The position numbers and the translations under genes were made by a program. From assembly GCF_001544575.2 (NCBI RefSeq), contig NZ_FCNY02000012.1, forward strand, positions 62,001-126,000: DNA of 64,000 nt, written 5' to 3'. The notes under the pieces were generated by a model. It searched no databases and was not told the DNA's origin. It saw nothing but the letters and a program-made list of their open reading frames with translations. Position 1 is the stretch's first letter. Every line of letters starts with the position of its first letter. Of the stretch, positions 37,195 through 46,718 are shown piece by piece. Source of the DNA: Caballeronia cordobensis (GTDB taxonomy: Bacteria > Pseudomonadota > Gammaproteobacteria > Burkholderiales > Burkholderiaceae).

Positions 37195-37223
37195 AAAGCC
37201 GGCGTGACCATCACGCCGGCTTT
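37195..37223. terminator. Bidirectional rho-independent terminator
   Basis: Perfect 13-bp stem AAAGCCGGCGTGA / TCACGCCGGCTTT with a three-base loop, between the convergent CsbD-like gene (+) and the membrane protein (-). Confidence 0.85.
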
Positions 37224-37228
37224 GCCGT

Positions 37229-37891
37229 TTACGGCGCCTCGCGCACGACGCCGACGCGCACCGCCGACTGCGCACATCCGATGGCAAGCGCGGCGGCCAT
37301 CACCACGAGCGCGCCGTGCGTGCCGGTCATCACGGCCACAATCGCCAGACCGCACGACGCCGCGCCGTTCATCCCATTCGCGAGCGGCACGCCGGCCGCG
37401 CCACCCATTGCGAGCGACAAATGCGCGCCAATGAGTGCAAGGAGCGCGAGCGCGGGCAGCACGGCGAACGCGCCCGGTTGCGCGCCGAACACATAGGCGA
37501 GCGCCGCGCACGCGCCGGCGCACGCGAGATGCAGCGCCTGCGCATTCGCGCCTTCCCGATCGACCCGCGCGCAAGCCAGATAGCCGAGGGCCGCGATCGC
37601 GCCGCCTGCCGCCGCCGCATACGCGCTGTTCGAGGCCGGCAGCAACCACGCGACGAACGCGAGAGTCGCCAGCAACGCGTGCGCCGACGCGCTCGACGGA
37701 CCGCGGTCGAGCCGATAACCCGCGAATCCGGCGACAGCGGCAAGCGACAGCGCGACGGTGTCCATGCCGCACAGCGCGACGACGGCCGCGCCCGCCACCC
37801 AAGACCAGCGTATCGCGCCCGCGCGCATCGACGCACCCGCCGATAGCGCCGCGAGCACGCACAACGCGCCCGACAGCGCGTCGCCGATCAT
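37229..37891 (-). CDS. Polytopic membrane protein of unknown function
   Basis: A 220-residue protein with about seven hydrophobic helices, rich in Ala and Gly. The segment GVPLANGMNGAASCGLAIVAVMTGTHGALVV is loosely reminiscent of the membrane part of transhydrogenase beta subunits, but I cannot support a family call. Its ATG overlaps the stop of the fumarylacetoacetase-like gene (ATGA), so the two are co-translated. Confidence 0.6.
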   Translation of the reverse strand: MIGDALSGALCVLAALSAGASMRAGAIRWSWVAGAAVVALCGMDTVALSLAAVAGFAGYRLDRGPSSASAHALLATLAFVAWLLPASNSAYAAAAGGAIAALGYLACARVDREGANAQALHLACAGACAALAYVFGAQPGAFAVLPALALLALIGAHLSLAMGGAAGVPLANGMNGAASCGLAIVAVMTGTHGALVVMAAALAIGCAQSAVRVGVVREAP

Positions 37892-38676
37892 GCTTCGAGC
37901 ACGTTCGACAGCGTGCCGATGCCCGCAATGGACACATCCACGCGCGAGCCGTCCTTGATCGAGCCGACGCCGATCGACGTGCCGCATGCGATCACATCGC
38001 CGGGAACGAGCGTCATGTCCTGCGACAGCAGACTCACCTGTTCGGCGGGCGAGAAGATCATGTCGTCGAGCGGATAGTTCTGACGCTCGACGCCTTCCAG
38101 CGTCGTGACGACGCTCGCCGCGCGCCAGTCGAAGCCGTTGCCGGGCGTGACGATCGCGGGCCCGAGACACGTGAACGTGTCGAAGCCCTTCGAGCGGCAC
38201 CATTGCGCGAAATTGGGATCTTCCTGCAGCAACTCGATAGCAGTGACGTCGTTGACGCAGGTGTAGCCGAAGATCGCGGCTTCCGCCTCTTCGACCGACG
38301 CGCCGCTCACCGTCTTGCCGATCACGATGCCCAGTTCGCCTTCGTAGGCGATCTTGCCGTGATAGCTTTTCGGCCGGCGTATCGATGCGTTCGGCCCGAT
38401 CACCGACATCGGCGGCTTGATGAGAAAAAGCGGATGCGCGGGCGGCGCTTTATCGAGCTTCTGCGACAGCGCGTAGTAGTTGTTCCACAGCGCGATGACC
38501 TTGCTCGGCTCGCACGGCGCGAGCAGCGTGAGATCGTCGGCGGCGAAGCTGATGTCGGTCGGGCGCGGGCGGTCGAACATCGCGCCGTCGTGCTGCACGA
38601 CGCGGCCCGAATGCTGATCGAGCGTGCCGAAGCCGATGCTGCCATCGGCATCGCGAAAACGAATCCAATGCGTCAC
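37888..38676 (-). CDS. Fumarylacetoacetate hydrolase family protein
   Basis: A 262-residue FAH-fold enzyme. The metal site is in YEGELGIVIGK and GYTCVNDVTA, with KGFDTFTCLGP and LVPGDVIACGTSIGVG further on. Family members hydrolyse or decarboxylate 1,3-diketo acids or act as hydratases. The GTG at 38676 (MTHWIRFRDADG) is chosen because AAGGAG lies seven bases upstream. It is downstream of the acyl-CoA ligase and frc genes on the same strand, so it may belong to the same catabolic unit. Confidence 0.82.
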   Translation of the reverse strand: MTHWIRFRDADGSIGFGTLDQHSGRVVQHDGAMFDRPRPTDISFAADDLTLLAPCEPSKVIALWNNYYALSQKLDKAPPAHPLFLIKPPMSVIGPNASIRRPKSYHGKIAYEGELGIVIGKTVSGASVEEAEAAIFGYTCVNDVTAIELLQEDPNFAQWCRSKGFDTFTCLGPAIVTPGNGFDWRAASVVTTLEGVERQNYPLDDMIFSPAEQVSLLSQDMTLVPGDVIACGTSIGVGSIKDGSRVDVSIAGIGTLSNVLEA

Positions 38677-38735
38677 GTTTGTCTCCTTGTGATGGGGCGC
38701 GGACGTTCGTGGTCCGCGCCCTCGTCCCCTCCTCC

Positions 38736-40943
38736 TTAAATCTGACCCGCGCCGCGCGCCCACTTATATTTCGCACCGAGCACCGCGACGGGCAATTCGG
38801 TCGAATACGCGTAGGCCGGCACGCCGTGCTCGTACAGGTATTCGGCCGCTTCCTCCACCTGCACGTCGCCGGCGAGCGAGGCCACGATCGGCTTCTCGAT
38901 GCCGAGCGCCTTCATCTCCTCCTTCACTTCGACGACGAGCTTCGCGAAGACCATCGGCGGCGTGATGATCGTGTGCCAGTAACCGAGGATGATCGAATGG
39001 ATGCGATCGTCCTCCAGCCCCAGGCGGATCGTGTTCTTGTACGTGCTCGGCGGCTCGCCGCCCGTGATATCGACCGGATTGCCCGCCGCGCCGAACGGCG
39101 GGATGAACTTGCGGAACGCGGCGTCGAGATCGTCGGGCATCGTCATGAGCGAGAGGCCGTTGTCCACGCAGGCATCCGACAGCAGCACGCCCGAGCCGCC
39201 CGCGCCCGTGATGATGACGACGTTCTCGCCCTTGGGCGTCGGCAGCTTCGGAATGCCGCGCGCAAATTCGAGCAGATCGCGCAGCGAGCGCGCGCGGATC
39301 ACGCCGCACTGCTGGAACACGTCTTCGTAGATCTTGTCGTTGCCCGCGAGCGCGCCCGTGTGCGAGCTCGCCGCGCGCGCGCCGAGACTCGTGCGGCCCG
39401 CCTTCAGCACGACGACCGGCTTCTTCTTCGACACGCGCTTCGCCGCTTCCGCGAACGCACGGCCGTCCTTCAGATCCTCGCAGTGCTGCGCGATGATCTC
39501 CGTGTTGTCGTCCTGCTCGAAAAACGTGAGCAGATCGTCTTCATCGATATCGCTCTTGTTGCCGAGACCCACGATTGCGGACACGCCCATCTTCGCCGAG
39601 CGCGAGAAGCCGATGATCGCCATGCCGATGCCGCCCGACTGCGACGAGAGCGCCGCCTTGCCCTTCACGTCGTACGGCGTGCAGAAGGTCGCGCAGAGGT
39701 TCTTCGGCGTGTAATAGAAGCCGTAGATGTTCGGACCCATCATGCGGATGTCGTACTGGCGCGCGATCTTGACGATCTCGTCCTGGCCTTCGTGATTGCC
39801 CGTTTCCGCGAAACCGGAAGGAATCAGCACCGCGCCCGGAATCTTCTTCTCGCCCACTTCCACGAGCGCGTGAGCCACGAACTTTGCCGGAATCGCGAAC
39901 ACGGCCACGTCGATCACGCCGGGCACGTCCTTCACGCTCTTGTACGCCTTGCGGCCCATGATCTCGTCGGCTTTCGGGTGGATCGGATAGATCGCGCCCT
40001 GATAGCCGCCGTTGATGAGGTTCTTCATCACCGAGTTGCCGATCTTGCCATCCTCGTTCGACGCGCCGATCACCGCGACCGCATCGGGCTTCATGATGCG
40101 GTTCATCTGCGTGACGATCTGCTCCTGCGTCGGGCGATAACGCGGCTCCGCCGGCGCGAAATCCATCACGATGCGCACGTCCGCGGCCACCGCGCCGCTC
40201 GGGCTCGCAAAGACCGGGTTCAGGTCCATCTCGGAGATTTGCGGGAAGTCGTCCACGAGACGCGACACGCGTTCGATCAGCGTGATGAGCGCCTCGCGAT
40301 GCACCGGTTCCGCGCCGCGCACGCCGCGCAGCACCTCGGCGGCCTGGATGCCGTCGAGCATCGAAGCGGCTTCGTCGCGCGTCACGGGCGCGAGCCTGAA
40401 GGTCACGTCCTTCAGCACTTCGACGAGCACGCCGCCGAGACCGAACGCGATCAGCTTGCCGAACGACGGGTCCGTCACCGCGCCGATGATCACTTCCTGG
40501 CCCGCGCCGACCATCTGCTGTACCTGCACGCCGACGAGCGTCGCGTTCGGGTCGTACTTCTTCGCGTTCGAGATGATCGTATCGAAGCCCGCGCGGACGT
40601 CGTCTTCGCTCTTTACGCCGACGAGCACGCCGCCCGCTTCCGTCTTGTGGAGGATTTCCGGCGAGACGATCTTGAGCACCACCGGATAGCCGATGAACGA
40701 TGCGAGCTTCGCGGCATCGTCCGCCGATTTCGCGACGCCTTCCTGCGGCACCGCGATGCCGTATGCATCGCAAACCAGCTTGCCTTCGGGCGCGGTGAGC
40801 GACGTGCGGCCTTCGGCCTTCACGCGATCGAACACTTCGGCGACGCGGCGTTTCGCGTCGGGCGCATGCAGCGGCACGACTTGCGCCGACTGCGCGGATG
40901 AATTGGCGGCTTCGCTGCGTTCCTGGACAACCGTGTTGTTCAT
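38736..40943 (-). CDS. NDP-forming acyl-CoA synthetase (fused beta-alpha)
   Basis: A 735-residue single-chain CoA ligase of the acetyl-CoA synthetase (ADP-forming) family. The order is ATP-grasp beta part first (KLVCDAYGIAVPQEG, GYPVVLKIVSPEILHKTEAGGV, EMDLNPVF), then the CoA-binding alpha part (AVIGASNEDGKIGNSVMKNL, SSQSGGIGMAI) with the phosphorylated His probably in RAASSHTGALAG. It interconverts an acyl-CoA and a free acid with ATP or ADP. Located behind frc, it may recycle or supply CoA thioesters for oxalate or formate metabolism. The ATG at 40943 (MNNTVVQERSE) fits. Confidence 0.85.
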   Translation of the reverse strand: MNNTVVQERSEAANSSAQSAQVVPLHAPDAKRRVAEVFDRVKAEGRTSLTAPEGKLVCDAYGIAVPQEGVAKSADDAAKLASFIGYPVVLKIVSPEILHKTEAGGVLVGVKSEDDVRAGFDTIISNAKKYDPNATLVGVQVQQMVGAGQEVIIGAVTDPSFGKLIAFGLGGVLVEVLKDVTFRLAPVTRDEAASMLDGIQAAEVLRGVRGAEPVHREALITLIERVSRLVDDFPQISEMDLNPVFASPSGAVAADVRIVMDFAPAEPRYRPTQEQIVTQMNRIMKPDAVAVIGASNEDGKIGNSVMKNLINGGYQGAIYPIHPKADEIMGRKAYKSVKDVPGVIDVAVFAIPAKFVAHALVEVGEKKIPGAVLIPSGFAETGNHEGQDEIVKIARQYDIRMMGPNIYGFYYTPKNLCATFCTPYDVKGKAALSSQSGGIGMAIIGFSRSAKMGVSAIVGLGNKSDIDEDDLLTFFEQDDNTEIIAQHCEDLKDGRAFAEAAKRVSKKKPVVVLKAGRTSLGARAASSHTGALAGNDKIYEDVFQQCGVIRARSLRDLLEFARGIPKLPTPKGENVVIITGAGGSGVLLSDACVDNGLSLMTMPDDLDAAFRKFIPPFGAAGNPVDITGGEPPSTYKNTIRLGLEDDRIHSIILGYWHTIITPPMVFAKLVVEVKEEMKALGIEKPIVASLAGDVQVEEAAEYLYEHGVPAYAYSTELPVAVLGAKYKWARGAGQI

Positions 40944-40983
40944 TTTGGCGAATCTCCGTGTATTTAGGCGTGCAGGGGCCCGC

Positions 40984-41003
40984 GCCGCCTCGTTCGAGGC
41001 GGC
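40984..41003. other. Intergenic hairpin between frc and the acyl-CoA ligase gene
   Basis: GCCGCCT / AGGCGGC stem (7 bp) with a CGTTCG loop in the 87-bp gap. No U-tract, so more likely a processing or attenuation structure than a terminator. Confidence 0.4.
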
Positions 41004-41030
41004 GGCGGTCAAGCGTTCAGAGCGTCAGAG

Positions 41031-42293
41031 TCAGATCGCGCCGAGACTCTTCAATGTGGCGACCTGGTCGGGCGTGTAGCCGAGTTCGGCCATGACTTCA
41101 TCGGTGTGTTCGCCGAGCAGCGGCGAGCGCACGACTTCGGTGGGGCTGTCGGACAGCTTGATCGGGTTGCCGACCGTGAGGTACTTGCCGCGCACCGGGT
41201 GATCCACTTCCACCACCGTGCCGGTCTTGCGCAGCGACGGCTCTTCGGCGATTTCCTTCATCGAGAGGATCGGGCCGCACGGAATGTCGTGCTTGTTGAG
41301 GATTTCCATTGCCTGGAACTTGGTCTTCGACATCGTCCAGCGCTCGATTTCATCGAAAATCTGTTTCAGGTGCGGCAGACGCGCGTTCGGCGTCTTGTAG
41401 TCCGGATGGTCGATCCACTCCTCCTTGCCGATCACCTTGCAGATTTCGCCCCACACCGGCGCCTGCGTGATGAAGTAGATGTACGCGTTCGGATCGGTTT
41501 CCCAGCCCTTGCACTTGAGAATCCAGCCCGGCTGGCCGCCGCCCGATGCGTTGCCAGCGCGCGGCACCGCCTCGCCGAACGTGCCGTTCGGGTACTGCGG
41601 ATATTCCTTCATCACGCCGGTGCGTTCGAGCCGCTGCTGATCGCGCAGCTTCACGCGGCACAGATTGAGCACGCCGTCCTGCATTGCGGCGAGCACTTTC
41701 TGGCCGCGTCCGCTCGTGTTGCGCTGATACAGCGCCGTGACGATGCCGAGCGCGAGATGCAGGCCGGTGCCCGAATCGCCGATCTGCGCGCCGCTCACGG
41801 TCGGCGGACCGTCGTCGAAACCGGTCGTCGAGGCCGCGCCGCCCGCGCATTGCGCGACGTTTTCGTAGACCTTGCAGTCTTCGTACGGTCCCGGCCCGAA
41901 GCCTTTCACCGACGCGACAATCATCCGCGGATTCAGCTCCTGGATGCGCTCCCACGTAAAGCCCATGCGATCCAGCGCACCCGGCGCGAAGTTCTCGACG
42001 AGCACGTCGCACTTCTTGACGAGCGTTTCGAGCACCTTCTTGCCTTCGGGATTCTTCGTATCGATGGTGATCGAACGCTTGTTGTGGTTGAGCATCGTGA
42101 AGTAGAGGCTGTCTGCGTCGGGAATGTCACGCAGTTGTTCCCGCGTGATGTCGCCCGCGCCCGCGCGCTCCACCTTGATCACGTCCGCCCCGAACCACGC
42201 GAGCAGCTGCGTGCAGGTCGGGCCGGACTGAACGTGCGTGAAATCCAGGATGCGCACGCCGTCCAGCGCCTTGCCAGATGTGTTTACCGTCAT
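41031..42293 (-). CDS. frc: Formyl-CoA:oxalate CoA-transferase
   Basis: A 420-residue class-III CoA-transferase. The catalytic Asp lies in AQIGDSGTGLHLALG (about residue 170), the N-terminal FTHVQSGPTCTQLLAWFGADVIKVER and NHNKRSITIDTKNPEG are close to the Oxalobacter enzyme as I recall it, and the flexible glycine loop GGGQPGWILKCKGWETD is present. It moves CoA from formyl-CoA to oxalate, giving oxalyl-CoA for decarboxylation. The partner decarboxylase gene directly upstream is a deleted remnant, so the pathway is interrupted at this locus. Confidence 0.92.
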   Translation of the reverse strand: MTVNTSGKALDGVRILDFTHVQSGPTCTQLLAWFGADVIKVERAGAGDITREQLRDIPDADSLYFTMLNHNKRSITIDTKNPEGKKVLETLVKKCDVLVENFAPGALDRMGFTWERIQELNPRMIVASVKGFGPGPYEDCKVYENVAQCAGGAASTTGFDDGPPTVSGAQIGDSGTGLHLALGIVTALYQRNTSGRGQKVLAAMQDGVLNLCRVKLRDQQRLERTGVMKEYPQYPNGTFGEAVPRAGNASGGGQPGWILKCKGWETDPNAYIYFITQAPVWGEICKVIGKEEWIDHPDYKTPNARLPHLKQIFDEIERWTMSKTKFQAMEILNKHDIPCGPILSMKEIAEEPSLRKTGTVVEVDHPVRGKYLTVGNPIKLSDSPTEVVRSPLLGEHTDEVMAELGYTPDQVATLKSLGAI

Positions 42294-42334
42294 GACTTGT
42301 CTCCCAATCTCTTACGACGTTTATAAGTTCACGT

Positions 42335-42660
42335 TTATTTGTACATCGTCTGCGCCATCGTGCCGGGCGCGTAGACGGTCGGATCGACCCAGATGTTGAT
42401 GACCGCGCTCTTGCCTGTCTTCGCGATCGTGACGCACGTCGATAATGCGGATGCCTTCGTCCACACAGCCGTCATAGATATCGATGATGTGGCCGCCGCA
42501 CAGCGTGAAAATAGTATCGACGCCTTCGTTCTTCAAAGCACGAGCGACCAGATGACCGCCCGAGATGACGCCCGCGCCGCGGGTTTTCGCTTTCAGCGTG
42601 TCTTCCGCGGTGGTGGTGGCTGGGGCGGCTTCAGGGCGGCGGCCGACGACTTCGGACATT
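42335..42660 (-). pseudogene. TPP-dependent decarboxylase (oxalyl-CoA decarboxylase-like), internal deletion
   Basis: The first ~85 residues are a normal N-terminus of a TPP enzyme: GGHLVARALKNEGVDTIFTLCGGHIIDIYDGC then IRIIDVRHD. After that the frame is nonsense. In another frame the same DNA reads KTGKSAVINIWVDPTVYAP and then GTMAQTMYK before TAA at 42335-42337, which is a normal C-terminal end for this family. About 450 or more codons between residue ~85 and the last ~35 are missing, and the two halves are out of frame. It lies immediately upstream of frc, the usual position of oxalyl-CoA decarboxylase. The start at 42660 (MSEVVGRRPE) and its promoter look intact, so frc may still be expressed through it. 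Confidence 0.85.
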
Positions 42661-42723
42661 GTTGCCTCCTCCTCGACTGGGTGGTGTGCATCCCGCGGAC
42701 GTCGCGCTTCGTCGCGGTCGATG

Positions 42724-42736
42724 TGATATACAATAT
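42724..42736 (+). promoter_or_regulatory. Candidate GntR operator, copy 1
   Basis: TGATATACAATAT, 64 bp upstream of the decarboxylase remnant/frc operon start. It shares TGATATACA with three other sites in the cluster. Confidence 0.6.
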
Positions 42737-42909
42737 TCCACACACAGTATTAGTCAACTGTATCCCACTCGGCGAAAACCCTGTGATGCGCCGCACGACT
42801 GGCTGATTCGCCCGCCCCGCTTCGATTTCCAATTTTTCGACACTGCAACGCAGCAAAACTGTGTTCCTCCGGCGCATCCACGCGAAATGTATTTGACCGT
42901 CTTGAAATC

Positions 42910-42922
42910 TGATATACAGTAT
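42910..42922 (+). promoter_or_regulatory. Candidate GntR operator, copy 2
   Basis: TGATATACAGTAT, about 70 bp upstream of the sucC-like start. The wider site GAAATCTGATATACAG is followed by TATTTC, giving partial dyad symmetry (GAAAT...ATTTC). Confidence 0.6.
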
Positions 42923-42990
42923 TTCAGCGCGCCACCGAGACGCGTTTTTTTGTGGTCGCGCCCATCCCACTAGAGGAAATAGGAGACGCA

Positions 42991-44192
42991 ATGAACATCC
43001 ACGAATATCAGGCGAAGGCGCTGCTGCGAAAGTACGGCGTCGCGGTTCCGGAGGGCCGCGTCGCCTTTTCTGCGACGGAGGCCGCCGACGCGGCCAGCGC
43101 GCTGGGCGGCCCGGTCTGGGTCGTCAAGTCGCAGATCCACGCGGGCGGCCGCGGCGCGGGGCGCTTCGCCAACGATCCGGACGGTAAAGGCGGCGTGCGC
43201 GTCGTGAAATCGGTCGATGACGTGCGCGACAACGCGCAGAAAATGCTCGCATCGGTGCTCGTGACGAAGCAGACCGGACCGGCCGGCAAGGAAGTCAAGC
43301 GTCTCTATATCGAGGAAGGCTGCGATATCGCGCGCGAGCTGTATCTCGGCATGCTGGTCGATCGCGCCACGTCGCGCATCACGATCATGGCGTCGACCGA
43401 AGGCGGCATGGAAATCGAGGAAGTCGCGCATCACACGCCGGAGAAAATTCTGAAGGTCGCGATCGATCCGGCCACGGGGCTACAGCCCTTTCACACGCGT
43501 CAGATCGCGTTCGGACTCGGGCTCACCGGCAATCAGGTGAAGGCGGCGTCGAAGTTCATCACGGCGCTGTATCAGGCCTTCGTCGATCTGGACGCGTCGA
43601 TCGTCGAGGTGAATCCGCTCGTCGTGACCGGTTCCGGCGACGTGATGGCGCTCGACGCCAAGCTCAATTTCGACGACAACGCGCTCTATCGCCATCCCGA
43701 TATCGAAAAGCTGCGCGACGAAGACGAGGAAGATCCCGCCGAAATCGAAGCGGCGAAACACGGCCTCAATTATGTGAAGCTCGACGGCAACATCGGCTGC
43801 ATGGTGAACGGCGCGGGCCTCGCAATGGCCACGATGGACATCATCAAGCTCTATGGCGGCGAACCCGCGAACTTTCTCGACGTCGGCGGCGGCGCAACGC
43901 AGGAGCGCGTCGCGACCGCGTTCAAGCTGATCCTGCGCGATCCGAAAGTGCAAGGGATTCTCGTCAACATCTTCGGCGGCATCATGCGCTGCGACGTGAT
44001 CGCGCAAGGCGTCGTCGCGGCGGCGCGCGAGGTCGATCTGCGCGTGCCGCTCGTCGTGCGCCTCGCCGGCACGAACGTCGATGCGGGCCGCGAGATTCTG
44101 CGCGCGTCCGGCCTCGCCATCATCCCCGCCGAAAACCTCGCCGATGCCGCCGACAAGATCGTCACGGCCGTCGCCCAAGGAGGAACCGCCAA

Positions 44193-44196
<4 letters not shown>
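42991..44196 (+). CDS. Succinyl-CoA/malyl-CoA synthetase-type beta subunit
   Basis: A 401-residue ATP-grasp subunit beginning MNIHEYQAKALLRKYGV. Nucleotide-binding WVVKSQIHAGGRGAGRF, metal-binding EVNPLVV, and the CoA-ligase block GGGATQERVATAFKLIL with GIMRCDVIAQGVV are present. An AGGAG site precedes the ATG. It pairs with the alpha subunit (4-nt overlap). No TCA-cycle gene is next to it; placed in an operon divergent from frc, it is more likely a dedicated ligase for a dicarboxylate such as malate or succinate (MtkAB-like) than the housekeeping SucCD. Confidence 0.85.
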
Positions 44197-45068
<872 letters not shown>

Positions 45069-45081
45069 TCGCGCGATCAGG

Positions 45082-45108
45082 CGGGGCGGCATGGGCGGCC
45101 GCCCCGCG
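45082..45108 (+). terminator. Terminator-like hairpin after the sucCD-type operon
   Basis: Perfect 10-bp GC stem GCGGGGCGGC / GCCGCCCCGC with a seven-base loop, 13 bp after the stop. The T-run (CACACTTTTC) is a few bases removed, so termination efficiency is uncertain. Confidence 0.6.
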
Positions 45109-45171
45109 TCACACTTTTCAACAGTTTGCAGAGAGGCATCTCTTAGACTGCGAGGTTCTCAGTCTTATTGA

Positions 45172-45543
45172 ATGTCGCTCATGATGCGTTTCTTCCACCT
45201 CGCTATTGCGGCGCTGTCGCTCGCCGTCTGTTTCGAGCAGGCGATGGCCCAGTCGCTTTCTCCGTCCTTCAGCGATCCTTCCGCCCCTTCCCGTTTCGAA
45301 GGCAGCGCCGCCGCGAACCTGAAGAATCCGCCTGCGCCGCCCAAGAACGCGGTCCGCTGCCAGACTCACGGCACGCAAGCCCCGCAGAGCTTGTCGGGGG
45401 GGACGCTGACGGGCACGACGCCGCAGCGCGGCGCTTCGTTCTCGCTTAAGCCCGACGGCAGCACCTCGCTCACGCAGCAAACCGACGACAAAGGCTCGCA
45501 GATGCCGATGCAAACCACGCAGCTCGACTGCGCGCACGACTAA
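45172..45543 (+). CDS. Small exported hypothetical protein
   Basis: A 123-residue protein with a signal peptide (FFHLAIAALSLAVCFEQAMAQ). The mature part is low in hydrophobic residues, Pro/Ser/Thr-rich, with two Cys (CQTHG and the terminal LDCAHD) that could form one disulfide. Nearby in-frame ATGs at 45181 and 45184 are alternative starts. No family recognised; no clear role in the CoA cluster. Confidence 0.55.
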   Translation: MSLMMRFFHLAIAALSLAVCFEQAMAQSLSPSFSDPSAPSRFEGSAAANLKNPPAPPKNAVRCQTHGTQAPQSLSGGTLTGTTPQRGASFSLKPDGSTSLTQQTDDKGSQMPMQTTQLDCAHD

Positions 45544-45590
45544 CGCCGTGCTCGATCGCCGCATCGAATGCGCCGATCGTCAGCAAGAAA

Positions 45591-45624
45591 AAAGGGCCGC
45601 CCGGCAGTCGCCGCGCGGCCCTTT
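45591..45624. terminator. Bidirectional terminator between exported protein and GntR genes
   Basis: AAAGGGCCGC / GCGGCCCTTT stem (10 bp) with a 14-base loop, preceded by an A-run (45588-45593). It lies between convergent genes. Confidence 0.75.
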
Positions 45625-45661
45625 CGCATTTCTTCCGACGCTTTGGCGCGTCAGCCCAAAC

Positions 45662-46393
45662 TCAATCCAGAAAGTCGCAGTTCGCTTCGACAAACGCGGC
45701 GAGATCCAGCGAATGCTGCTTGACGAGCCGCTCGACCAGTTCCGTGTCGCGCTTTTCCAGCGCCTCGATGATGCGCATGTGATCGACGATCGAGCGCGAC
45801 GCACGGTCGCTCTGCGAGATCGTCATCTTACGAATGGCGCGCACGTGGACGAAGATGTTCTTGATCGTCTCGAAGATGATTTCCGACTTCGCCAGCCGCA
45901 CGATCGCGGAGTGGAACGCGATATTCGCATCCGAGTACTCGTCGATATGCTCGGCGGGCGTCGAATCGCGGAAATTGTCGAACATGTGGCGCAACTGGGC
46001 GATTTCCTCGTCCGATGCGCGCTGCGTCGCGAGCCGCGCCGCCATGCTCTCCAGCGCCGCCCACATGTGGATCATCTCCACGATCTCGCGCTTGGTCTTG
46101 CGCAAGATATACACGCCGCGGCGCGGCACGGTGCGCAGGAAACCCTCCTGCTCCAGCAGCGTCATGGCTTCGCGGATCGGCGTACGCGAGACGCCGAGCG
46201 CTTCGGTCAGCTCTTTCTCGTCGAGACGGATCTCTTCCCGCGAGCGGTAGATGTCCGCCTCGGCGATTGCCTGCCGCAGCTTCGCGTACGCCTGGTCGCG
46301 CAGCGAAACCGTGGCGTTGATCGGTTCCAGCGAAAGCGTGAGCCCCGACGTGCGAACTTCCGGCCGTTCTACGGATTGAGTATCAGATGGCAT
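45662..46393 (-). CDS. GntR (FadR-type) transcriptional regulator
   Basis: A 243-residue regulator. The winged HTH is at about residues 30-95 (LRDQAYAKLRQAIAEADI, ELTEALGVSRTPIREAMTLLEQEGFL), followed by an all-helical FCD effector domain with the metal or ligand residues in NIAFHSAIVRLA and SIVDHMRIIEAL. FadR-type regulators usually bind TNGTNNNACNA-like dyads and are released by small organic acids. Its position between the sucCD operon and the reductase gene, and the recurring TGATATACA sites, make it the likely local repressor. Confidence 0.88.
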   Translation of the reverse strand: MPSDTQSVERPEVRTSGLTLSLEPINATVSLRDQAYAKLRQAIAEADIYRSREEIRLDEKELTEALGVSRTPIREAMTLLEQEGFLRTVPRRGVYILRKTKREIVEMIHMWAALESMAARLATQRASDEEIAQLRHMFDNFRDSTPAEHIDEYSDANIAFHSAIVRLAKSEIIFETIKNIFVHVRAIRKMTISQSDRASRSIVDHMRIIEALEKRDTELVERLVKQHSLDLAAFVEANCDFLD

Positions 46394-46604
46394 TGATGGC
46401 TTGATTTCCCAAGTGCGGACGGCCTGCGTTGACACGCTTGCCCGAACCGCCGTTCTGATCCTCCGCCGCGAGACCGGCGAAGCGACCGTGATCCTGTGCG
46501 CGCTGCAGCATGCTCTGCGGCACCGACGACGCAATCATAAACGTAACACCCACACCAACGGCAACCAGCGCGAATCCGACGACAACCAACAGGGCGATGC
46601 TCAT
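46383..46604 (-). CDS. Small single-helix membrane protein upstream of gntR
   Basis: A 73-residue candidate: one N-terminal transmembrane helix (ALLVVVGFALVAVGVGVTFMIA) and a short hydrophilic tail. A CCGGAG site lies eight bases before the ATG. It overlaps the gntR start by 11 bases, which would couple their translation. The tail (AAEDQNGGSGKRVNAGRPHLGN) looks unconserved, so a chance ORF cannot be excluded. Confidence 0.45.
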   Translation of the reverse strand: MSIALLVVVGFALVAVGVGVTFMIASSVPQSMLQRAQDHGRFAGLAAEDQNGGSGKRVNAGRPHLGNQAINAI

Positions 46605-46676
46605 TTCAGGCTCCGGTTAAATCACTCAAGAGCCCTCAGTATATGCTGCATCGCAACAGCACGCAAGATATTTTGC

Positions 46677-46689
46677 ATCTTGTATATCA
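46677..46689 (-). promoter_or_regulatory. Candidate GntR operator, copy 3
   Basis: On the minus strand reads TGATATACAAGAT, about 73 bp upstream of the small membrane protein/gntR unit. Its position suggests autoregulation. Confidence 0.6.
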
Positions 46690-46718
46690 GAAACAACGCT
46701 GGTGCCTTCGTCTGCAGT

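Larger units (their letters stand above)
42661..42990. promoter_or_regulatory. Divergent control region of the frc and sucCD operons
   Basis: A 330-bp region separating two divergent operons, clearly more AT-rich than the surroundings. It contains two copies of the TGATATACA motif (42724 and 42910), one nearer each start. No protein-like frame is present. Confidence 0.65.

Noticed and set aside
38679..40901. Plus-strand 740-codon frame opposite the acyl-CoA ligase
   Set aside because: His/Arg-rich antisense shadow without motif.
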